From Bacteroidota bacterium (GTDB taxonomy: Bacteria; Bacteroidota; Bacteroidia; Bacteroidales; UBA1402), in the NCBI GenBank assembly GCA_030706285.1, contig JAUZOU010000225.1:1-5338 (forward strand): 5,338 bases of DNA, given 5' to 3'. The notes beneath the pieces were generated by a model. It worked only from the letters and a program-made list of their open reading frames with translations. It did no database searches and was not told the DNA's origin. Shown here piece after piece: positions 1 to 5,338 of this stretch. Position numbers and translations under genes: made by a program. Position 1 is the stretch's first letter; every line of letters starts with the position of its first letter.

Positions 1-1313
1 ACAACACGTTTGTCAGAGCGTTCCGCACGCCAGTGATCATACACACCGCCTGTCGTCATCAACGGAAAGGCATTGTGCACACTGCGGAAGGTTCCAAGAT
101 GGGTGACCTGATCGAAATCAGCCTCCTTTACATTGATGTGGTCAGGTTCGGACGAATCAAGCCACCAGGCATCAAAGCCTTTTGAAAAAACGCCTTTGCT
201 TAAATAGTTCCAGTAAATATCACGCGCAGCAGGATTATAGACATCGTACGGTTTGGTGCCTGACTTAGGCGGCCACGTATCAAAGTTGATCAGCATATCT
301 CTGTCTTTCAATTCTTTATACTGTGGTGTTAACGGTCCAAATCCAGGCCAGGCAACAATCATCATTTTCGCATGCATCTTATGCACCTTGTCTACCATAC
401 CCTTAGGATCCGGATAGGTCTCCGGATTGAAATCCATGGCATTCCAAAGGCTGTCTTTGCCCCAATATTGCCAATCCTGGATGATGCAATCGAGTGGAAC
501 GCCCAGTTCCCTGTATTTGGCAACCACCGCTACCGGTTCTGTCTGATTTTTGTAGCGTTCCCGGCTCTGGAAAAAGCCATAGGCCCATAAAGGCAACATT
601 GGAGACTGACCGGTCAACGCACGCATGTCTGCAATGACACCATCAGCATTTCCACCATACATAAAATAATAGTCAGCACAGGCTCCCACAGATTCCATCG
701 AGAGTTCCTGCCGGTTGTCCCTGAACGTTGAAATGGCATACTGATCCCAGAATACGCCATAACCTTTAATGGACTGGATCATTGGAATACAGACGCTCAT
801 ATTTTCGTTTTTCAGCTCCAAGGTCTGGTTACGCTGGTTCATGACACCGTTCTCATGTTCTCCAAGGCCATAGATGGTCTCATCAGAATCAAGCAGGAAG
901 GCTTGACGTACCTGATAGCTAGCTTTTGTGCCGTCCATACAGGGAGCAAACTGAATGCCATAAGGCTTTTCCATGAACAACTGTTTCCCATTCACGGTCA
1001 GGAACTGAATACCGCCGGTCAATACGTCGACAAGAACAGTCATTTTTGCGGTTGAGAGTGTGACTTGATTGCCAACTGCCGACACCTTGAAATCAGTTTT
1101 TTCAGGTCGCTTGACGACAGACAAACAGGGTTTATCGTAAGTCACGCCTTCCGGAGACTTAATCACCCTGATGATATCAGGCGCATAACACTGCAGTGTC
1201 ACATCAACGCCTTGGGTCTTAAAAGTCAAGCCTTGTGCTGTTTGCTGAAACGATTGAGCAACAAGCGAAAAGCAAGTAGCAAACATAGCGACGCATCCAA
1301 TCAGTTTTTTCAT
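1..1313 (-). CDS. GH31 family glycosidase, alpha-xylosidase-like, exported (partial, C-terminus outside window)
   Basis: A retaining alpha-glycosidase of family GH31, which removes terminal alpha-linked xylose or glucose (a few members act on galactose) from oligosaccharides. The frame is open from the ATG at 1313-1311 to the window edge, giving 437 codons. Residues 1-19 form a Sec signal peptide (MKKLIGCVAM start, hydrophobic core, likely cut at A19/Q20), so the enzyme is periplasmic or secreted. Residues about 25-235 are the N-terminal beta-sandwich, including YGLGEHENGVMNQR (148-161). The (beta/alpha)8 barrel begins near 240, with IQDWQYWG (278-285) and DVYNPAARDIYW (357-368). The nucleophile is predicted as D386 in WWLDSSEPD (383-391). 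The acid/base Asp lies downstream of the window. The WQYWG and WWLDSSEPD motifs resemble bacterial alpha-xylosidases, but substrate is inferred. No PA14 domain is inserted after YGVFWDQY, unlike the xyloglucan alpha-xylosidases of Bacteroides and Cellvibrio. The start lies 10 bases after the GH27 stop, so the genes are probably co-transcribed. Confidence 0.9.
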   Translation of the reverse strand, partial: MKKLIGCVAMFATCFSLVAQSFQQTAQGLTFKTQGVDVTLQCYAPDIIRVIKSPEGVTYDKPCLSVVKRPEKTDFKVSAVGNQVTLSTAKMTVLVDVLTGGIQFLTVNGKQLFMEKPYGIQFAPCMDGTKASYQVRQAFLLDSDETIYGLGEHENGVMNQRNQTLELKNENMSVCIPMIQSIKGYGVFWDQYAISTFRDNRQELSMESVGACADYYFMYGGNADGVIADMRALTGQSPMLPLWAYGFFQSRERYKNQTEPVAVVAKYRELGVPLDCIIQDWQYWGKDSLWNAMDFNPETYPDPKGMVDKVHKMHAKMMIVAWPGFGPLTPQYKELKDRDMLINFDTWPPKSGTKPYDVYNPAARDIYWNYLSKGVFSKGFDAWWLDSSEPDHINVKEADFDQVTHLGTFRSVHNAFPLMTTGGVYDHWRAERSDKRV

Positions 1314-1323
1314 GATTCAGTCA

Positions 1324-2688
1324 TTAATTTAATTTATATAATACACAAGCATGAGGCTTCAACGTACACAAGATCGTTTCGATGACGGGATCTTTCTCTT
1401 CCCCTGTCCATAAATCGGTGACATGTTGGGCTCCCTTCAGGTTCAGATCCTCCAGTTTGACGGAAATCGTAGCAGGAATACTGTCATCTGATAAGTTAAA
1501 CACGGCCAGATAGACATCACCGGTTACCCGGTTTCTGGAAGTAATGGCCAGTTTCGTGCGATCCTGAAACAATTGATGCACAGCTGTCCCATACCGGTGC
1601 ATGTTCAACACTTCCCGGTTGGTCAGCAATGAAAGTGTAAAAGCATCGTTGCTTGGCAGATCACCACCGAACATCAACGGCGAACGGAAAATAGCAAACA
1701 AGGTCATCAGAGAATACTGTTCATCCTTCGTCAGGCGAGTCATCCGGTCATTGCCCCGTTCTCCCCGTATGGAAATCCGGCCAAGTGGGATCATATCGCA
1801 ATCCGGCCAAGTTCCAGGAGCAATGTAGGGATACCAACTTTCACAGACTTTCATCAGGTGAGTGATATGGCCCCAGGTATCCCAGACATCATCCACCATA
1901 CGCCACATATTGGCATGGGTACGCACATGATCGACTTTTTCCGGGGGCGTTTCTCCAGGAGACGTACTCAGGACGATCGGACGCCCGCAACGATCAATGG
2001 CCTTACGGATCAATTCGATTTCATCCTGGTGATAAGGGCGCGATAAATCGTCTATCTTGATAAAATCGACCCCCCATGAAGCATAGAGCTCCATAATGGA
2101 ATTGTAATAAGCTTGAGCACCAGGCTTCTTTGCGTCGACGGTGTAATTATCTTTCAGCCATTCGCATTGCTGGTTCTTGGAATAAATCTGATCAGCCGTG
2201 ATGCCTTTGGTGCCTTTAACCGGCATTTTTTGTTCGACAGCTACTTTAGGGACCCCACGCATGATGTGAATGCCGAATTTCAAGCCTTTGCTGTGCACAT
2301 AATCGGCCAAAGCCTTGAAACCCTTCCCGTTTTCGGCTGATGGAAACCGGTTCACAGCCGGCATATATCGGCCATATTTGTCGATCACATACCGTGGATC
2401 TGTCTGATTATAGCCACCGGCCTTGTCATTTTCAACAAACCACCGGATATCGACCACTATGTATTCCCAACCATAAGACTTCAGTTTCTCCGCCATATAG
2501 TCGGCATTGGCTTTTACTTCAAACTCTTTAACGGTCGGACCATAGCAATCCCAGCTGTTCCAACCCATCGGCGGTGTTTGCGCCCATTCTTTAAAAGCAC
2601 CTTCCTTGAAGGGCGTTTTTTTTAGACCTGCCTGACAAGCCATTACAGCAACCATTGCTGCCAATACTGTCACAATTTTCCTATTCAT
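1324..2688 (-). CDS. GH27 family glycosidase (alpha-galactosidase-like, atypical substrate pocket), exported
   Basis: A 454-residue retaining glycosidase of family GH27 (Melibiase_2), whose members are mostly alpha-galactosidases, alpha-N-acetylgalactosaminidases and beta-L-arabinopyranosidases. Family landmarks are TPPMGWNSWDCYG (38-50), WGVDFIKIDD (205-214) with predicted nucleophile D213, WRMVDDVWDTW (262-272) with predicted acid/base D267, GTWPDCDMIPLG (292-303) and RSPLMFGGDL (335-344). The C-terminal beta domain runs from about 365 to 454. The N-terminus is an export signal; C18 sits in VMAC, a poor lipobox, so lipoprotein or plain Sec cleavage are both possible. There is no acidic surface-export signal after C18, so a periplasmic location is favoured. 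The galactose-binding DDCW motif of classical enzymes is DIRW (80-83) here, and the CEWG loop is replaced by STSPGETP (241-248), so alpha-galactosidase activity should not be assumed. The ATG start lies 32 bases after the kinase stop; tandem stops TAA and TGA end the gene. Confidence 0.9.
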   Translation of the reverse strand: MNRKIVTVLAAMVAVMACQAGLKKTPFKEGAFKEWAQTPPMGWNSWDCYGPTVKEFEVKANADYMAEKLKSYGWEYIVVDIRWFVENDKAGGYNQTDPRYVIDKYGRYMPAVNRFPSAENGKGFKALADYVHSKGLKFGIHIMRGVPKVAVEQKMPVKGTKGITADQIYSKNQQCEWLKDNYTVDAKKPGAQAYYNSIMELYASWGVDFIKIDDLSRPYHQDEIELIRKAIDRCGRPIVLSTSPGETPPEKVDHVRTHANMWRMVDDVWDTWGHITHLMKVCESWYPYIAPGTWPDCDMIPLGRISIRGERGNDRMTRLTKDEQYSLMTLFAIFRSPLMFGGDLPSNDAFTLSLLTNREVLNMHRYGTAVHQLFQDRTKLAITSRNRVTGDVYLAVFNLSDDSIPATISVKLEDLNLKGAQHVTDLWTGEEKDPVIETILCTLKPHACVLYKLN

Positions 2689-2720
2689 CAGAAATTATTG
2701 TTAGTGAGTCTATAATCAGA

Positions 2721-4490
2721 TCAGAAATTAAACGGAACATGTTCAATCGGGATGTTGAAGGAAAACGTACTACCTTTGCCTTCTTCGCTCTCAAGCCAGA
2801 TTTTACCACCAAGCATTTCCACATATGCTTTGGTGATGGCCAGCCCAAGACCTGAACCTTCGTATACGCGCTTACGGGATGAATCTACTTGTATAAACCG
2901 TTCGAATACGGCCTTGTGTTTTTCTTTCGGTATGCCAATACCACTGTCACTGACAGAAAAAATAAGGTGCGTCTCATCCATAACACATTCAAAGCGGACA
3001 AATCCTTCATTCGTATATTTCAGGGCATTCTTAATCAGGTTGGTAATAATTGAATACAATTTGTCCTTATCTGTTCTTATATAGGATACATCATTGGGCA
3101 TCAAGTCAGAACGGCTGAATACAAGTCCTTTGATTTCCGCTTCATTCTTAAACAATCCGTACATATTGATCAAAATCTCATTCACATCCATCTCCGTCAA
3201 GTTTAGATGAATCTGCCCTGATTCAATCTTAGATAAATCGACAATATCGTTGAGTGTCGAAAGCAACCGGTCTCCGTTTGATTTAACGATACCCAGATAT
3301 TCTTCTCTTTCTTCGCTGGACAGGTCACTTTCCTGCAAAATGGAAATGAATCCCATAATACTGTTCATCGGTGTCCGGATTTCATGGCTCATATTTGCCA
3401 AAAAAGCAGATTTCAGGTTGTCGCTTTCTTCAGCCTTCAGTTTGGCTTCCATCAGCTCTTTTTGTCTGATTATTTGTTCTGTAATATCATTGATAATAAT
3501 CAGACGGCTTCCATTCAGTGATTTGAGGTTTTTTTTAACAATCTGAAAGGACCTGAAGCAGCCATTTTCCGTCAAATCGACCTGAGCAGGCGTTTCTTCA
3601 GACAGAACAGCATCCAGTAGTTCAGTTGCAGTTGAAGCAGCCTGAAATGGAGTAAGGCCAAATAAATCTTTCATGGTTATTCCCAAAAGGACTTTAGCCG
3701 ATTCATTGATATCCTGTATCCTGTTTTGATCGTCAAGTGCAATAATTCCGATCGGCAGTGTTTCAACAAGTGTCTCACGAGCTATGGGAACAAGGTTCAA
3801 CAGCTGACTCCGCAGAATGGAATAGGCAAATAACAAACTGCAGATCATGGTGCTGATGGTTGTAATATCCAGACCGGGTACAGGATCAAGACCTGTCAGA
3901 TAGAGGATACTGGCAGCCCATGGAATCAATCCTGCCAAAACCACTACCCATCCCTGATGCCTGAACGCTTTTTTGTGTTTATTTTTACGGTTGAAAGACA
4001 AAAGCCGTATGGTGGAAAAGAAAATAAGAATATACGAATACAACATATATCCAATCAGGAACCAGAAACCGTGGTAATAGACAATGAGGTTTGTCTTTTC
4101 AGAAATCGGAGAAAAACCGCTCCAGATAAGGTGATGATAATCGTTGGTCCATGCCATGATCAACGTTATGAAAGGCAACAGAAACAGCATCCATCCGCCT
4201 TTGAGGTCTTTAAACCGAATCAGTTTGGTAAACCGGAAGACAAACAGGTAATAAAATATCGGTATCAATACAACAAACAGATAGGATACTTTTGACCAAA
4301 AGACCTTGCCGGAAACCGTCTCGCTGGCAGACTCAAAGATCAGGAAAAAAGAGCAAAGGGATACAGCCAACGTCATCCCGGCCAGTTCTTTGGAACCAAC
4401 AACGCGTTTTCTTTGCCAGGCCATAACGGCCACAGACAAGGTTATGATTGATGTTGCCAGGTATATATAAGAATAGATTGTAAAATCCAC
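2721..4490 (-). CDS. 7TM-PAS sensor histidine kinase
   Basis: A 589-residue inner-membrane sensor kinase that should autophosphorylate on histidine and pass the phosphate to an unlinked response regulator. Seven hydrophobic segments lie at about 7-24, 36-53, 67-86, 99-114, 141-162, 179-198 and 208-226, matching the 7TM histidine-kinase N-terminal module. A PAS-like domain follows (about 235-340), then a linker helix rich in charged residues (336-366). The HisKA phosphoacceptor is H369 in NMSHEIRTPMN (366-376). The ATPase domain shows the N box NLIKNALKYT (484-493), G1 DSGIGIP (515-521), F box ERFIQ (530-534) and G2 GSGLGL (545-550), so all catalytic motifs are intact. There is no receiver or DNA-binding domain. 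The start is GTG at 4490-4488: an in-frame TAG lies a few codons upstream, and the next Met (residue 23) would delete the first membrane segment. No Shine-Dalgarno motif is seen. It is the first gene of the likely kinase-GH27-GH31 operon. The ligand is unknown. Confidence 0.93.
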   Translation of the reverse strand: MDFTIYSYIYLATSIITLSVAVMAWQRKRVVGSKELAGMTLAVSLCSFFLIFESASETVSGKVFWSKVSYLFVVLIPIFYYLFVFRFTKLIRFKDLKGGWMLFLLPFITLIMAWTNDYHHLIWSGFSPISEKTNLIVYYHGFWFLIGYMLYSYILIFFSTIRLLSFNRKNKHKKAFRHQGWVVVLAGLIPWAASILYLTGLDPVPGLDITTISTMICSLLFAYSILRSQLLNLVPIARETLVETLPIGIIALDDQNRIQDINESAKVLLGITMKDLFGLTPFQAASTATELLDAVLSEETPAQVDLTENGCFRSFQIVKKNLKSLNGSRLIIINDITEQIIRQKELMEAKLKAEESDNLKSAFLANMSHEIRTPMNSIMGFISILQESDLSSEEREEYLGIVKSNGDRLLSTLNDIVDLSKIESGQIHLNLTEMDVNEILINMYGLFKNEAEIKGLVFSRSDLMPNDVSYIRTDKDKLYSIITNLIKNALKYTNEGFVRFECVMDETHLIFSVSDSGIGIPKEKHKAVFERFIQVDSSRKRVYEGSGLGLAITKAYVEMLGGKIWLESEEGKGSTFSFNIPIEHVPFNF

Positions 4491-4562
4491 AGTACTAAGA
4501 TGTTTTGTCTGAAACTATGATCAACATAAAAAGGATAAAGAAACAATGACGTTTCATCCTAT

Positions 4563-4583
4563 CAAAAAACACTGTCTTTTTTG
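4563..4583. repeat. 21-bp near-perfect palindrome in the divergent intergenic region
   Basis: The arms CAAAAAA and TTTTTTG flank CACTGTC. Around the central T at 4573, nine of ten base pairs are self-complementary; the only mismatch is C4570 against C4576. It lies just downstream of the candidate kinase promoter and about 70 bases before the kinase start codon. It could be a binding site for a dimeric regulator or a weak A/U stem-loop in the leader. It is too A/T-rich to be called a terminator. Confidence 0.45.
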
Positions 4584-4593
4584 ACCGATTCGG

Positions 4594-4601
4594 CAAATAT
4601 A
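4594..4601 (-). promoter_or_regulatory. Candidate -7 promoter box for the kinase-glycosidase operon
   Basis: On the minus strand this reads TATATTTG, an exact match to the Bacteroidota -7 consensus TAnnTTTG. It lies about 105 bases upstream of the kinase GTG, implying a leader of roughly 95-100 bases. No convincing -33 TTTG is seen at the expected spacing, so the call rests on one eight-base match in A/T-rich DNA. Confidence 0.4.
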
Positions 4602-4625
4602 ACCATTATTTGCGATTTTTTGGGG

Positions 4626-4646
4626 AGTTAAGTTTGAGTTGAAGTT
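4626..4646. repeat. Four AGTT direct repeats at 5-6 base spacing
   Basis: AGTT occurs at 4626, 4631, 4637 and 4643, in the stretch between the two divergent promoter candidates and about 40 bases upstream of the candidate -7 box of the ferritin-VIT1 gene. Half-turn-like phasing could suit a regulator, but short repeats of this composition also arise by chance. No Fur-like inverted repeat is seen here. Confidence 0.25.
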
Positions 4647-4682
4647 ACTTATTCTTTCATTCAAGTCAGGCCAAACTTTTTC

Positions 4683-4690
4683 TATCTTTG
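4683..4690 (+). promoter_or_regulatory. Candidate -7 promoter box for the ferritin-VIT1 gene
   Basis: TATCTTTG matches the Bacteroidota -7 consensus TAnnTTTG exactly and ends 24 bases before the ATG at 4715, which would give a short leader of under 20 bases. The -33 element is weak: only TTTC at 4655-4658 lies near the expected distance. Confidence 0.5.
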
Positions 4691-4714
4691 CTCCACCATT
4701 TAAACGCAATTCCC

Positions 4715-5338
4715 ATGGATAGACAATTACTCAAGTTCGCCCTTTCTGCTCAAAAAAATGAACTTTCCGAACATCATATTTATATGCGACTGGCAAGTCA
4801 TACAACCAATGCCGTGAATGCAGAGGTTTTAAGGCGTATCGGCAGTCAGGAGCTGGAGCATGCCACATTTTGGGCTTCTCAAACAGGTATTGATATAAAG
4901 CCCAGCCAATGGAAAATCTTTAGTACAACGTTATTGGCCAAGCTATTAGGATTGACCTTCATCCTGAAACTGATGGAAAAACGGGAAGGTACCGGTTCCA
5001 GCATGTATGCAGAACTCTCCAAAACGATGCCTGAAGCCGAACGGCTCTCGGAAGAAGAAAAAGCACACGAAAAAGAGATTCTCGGGTTACTTGATGAAGA
5101 AAAACTGAACTATGTCGGTTCGATGGTACTTGGACTGAATGATGCCTTGGTTGAACTGACCGGAGCGCTGGCTGGATTTACCCTGGCGCTTGGAGAGACG
5201 AAAACGATCAGCATGGCCGGATTGGTAACCGGCATCTCTGCCGCGCTTTCCATGGCTTCGTCCGATTACCTGTCCTCCAAAGCCAAAGGCGATGCCACCG
5301 CCAAAAAATCGGCCGTTTATACTGGTGTGACGTATTTG
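4715..5338 (+). CDS. Ferritin-like/VIT1-CCC1 fusion membrane transporter (partial, C-terminus outside window)
   Basis: The frame is open from the ATG at 4715 to the window edge (208 codons). Residues 1-130 form a rubrerythrin/ferritin-like four-helix domain with di-iron ligand candidates E16 or E19, E46 and H49 in QELEHA (45-50), E88 in KLMEKREG, and E115 and H118 in EEKAHEKE. From about 136 the VIT1/CCC1 transporter begins: VLGLNDALVELTGALAGFTL (138-157) is the family's first-helix signature with D143 and E147, followed by a second membrane helix (about 166-186) and SSDYLSSKA (182-190). This order is that of Er-VIT1 proteins such as rhizobial MbfA, an inner-membrane iron exporter in which the cytosolic ferritin-like domain senses or binds iron. 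Iron or manganese export is therefore inferred. The remaining membrane helices are off the window. No upstream in-frame ATG follows the promoter candidate, and no Shine-Dalgarno motif is present. Confidence 0.88.
   Translation, partial: MDRQLLKFALSAQKNELSEHHIYMRLASHTTNAVNAEVLRRIGSQELEHATFWASQTGIDIKPSQWKIFSTTLLAKLLGLTFILKLMEKREGTGSSMYAELSKTMPEAERLSEEEKAHEKEILGLLDEEKLNYVGSMVLGLNDALVELTGALAGFTLALGETKTISMAGLVTGISAALSMASSDYLSSKAKGDATAKKSAVYTGVTYL

Noticed and set aside
1065..1385. 106-codon open frame on the plus strand
   Set aside because: It lies antisense to the GH31 5' end and the GH27 3' end, both with clear family motifs. Its translation has no recognisable domain.
2635..2688. Firm lipoprotein call for the GH27 protein
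   Set aside because: C18 is preceded by VMA, and Met at -2 is a poor lipobox fit. Sec cleavage near A20 is equally possible, so it is only mentioned as an alternative.
2689..2720. Separate promoter for the two glycosidase genes
   Set aside because: No TAnnTTTG match is present on the minus strand in this 32-base gap. A promoter inside the kinase coding region cannot be excluded.
2752..3084. 110-codon open frame on the plus strand
   Set aside because: It is antisense to the conserved ATPase domain of the kinase, whose motifs are all intact, so it is a shadow frame.
3957..4295. 112-codon open frame on the plus strand
   Set aside because: It is antisense to the membrane domain of the kinase, is rich in charged and polar residues as expected for the reverse of hydrophobic codons, and shows no domain or promoter.
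4561..4590. Rho-independent terminator from the A-run/T-run hairpin
   Set aside because: The stem is almost purely A/T with no G/C-rich core, and it lies within the leader of the kinase rather than after a gene.

Overview
The window looks like an ordinary chromosomal segment from a member of the Bacteroidota, most likely Bacteroidales. The reasons are: secreted glycoside hydrolases of Bacteroidota-type subfamilies, A/T-rich leaders without Shine-Dalgarno motifs, TAnnTTTG-type -7 promoter boxes, and a seven-transmembrane histidine kinase common in this phylum. The genus cannot be fixed from the sequence alone.

Layout: positions 1-4490 hold three genes on the minus strand in a tight head-to-tail row. 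In transcription order these are a membrane-bound sensor histidine kinase (4490-2721), a GH27-family glycosidase (2688-1324) and a GH31-family glycosidase (1313 to beyond position 1, so its C-terminus is missing). The gaps are only 32 and 10 bases and I see no terminator or -7 box in them, so the three are probably one operon. Positions 4491-4714 are a divergent intergenic region with one candidate promoter per direction, a 21-bp near-palindrome and a cluster of AGTT repeats. From 4715 to the right edge, on the plus strand, runs the start of a ferritin-like/VIT1 fusion protein, a probable iron (or manganese) transporter.

How the genes may work together: the two hydrolases carry export signals and should act in the periplasm or at the cell surface on plant-type or other galactosyl-, arabinosyl-, xylosyl- or glucosyl-decorated glycans. 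The kinase has no receiver domain and no response regulator lies in the window, so its partner must be encoded elsewhere. A kinase leading a glycosidase operon suggests carbohydrate-linked signalling, but its 7TM sensor is not the large periplasmic sensor of the hybrid two-component systems that usually control polysaccharide utilisation loci. The iron transporter is divergent and probably unrelated in function.

The best second-look items are the remodelled active site of the GH27 protein (catalytic Asp pair kept, galactose-binding residues replaced), the kinase-glycosidase operon, the palindrome just downstream of the kinase promoter candidate, and the ferritin-VIT1 fusion. I found no mobile elements, CRISPR arrays, RNA genes or clearly novel system.
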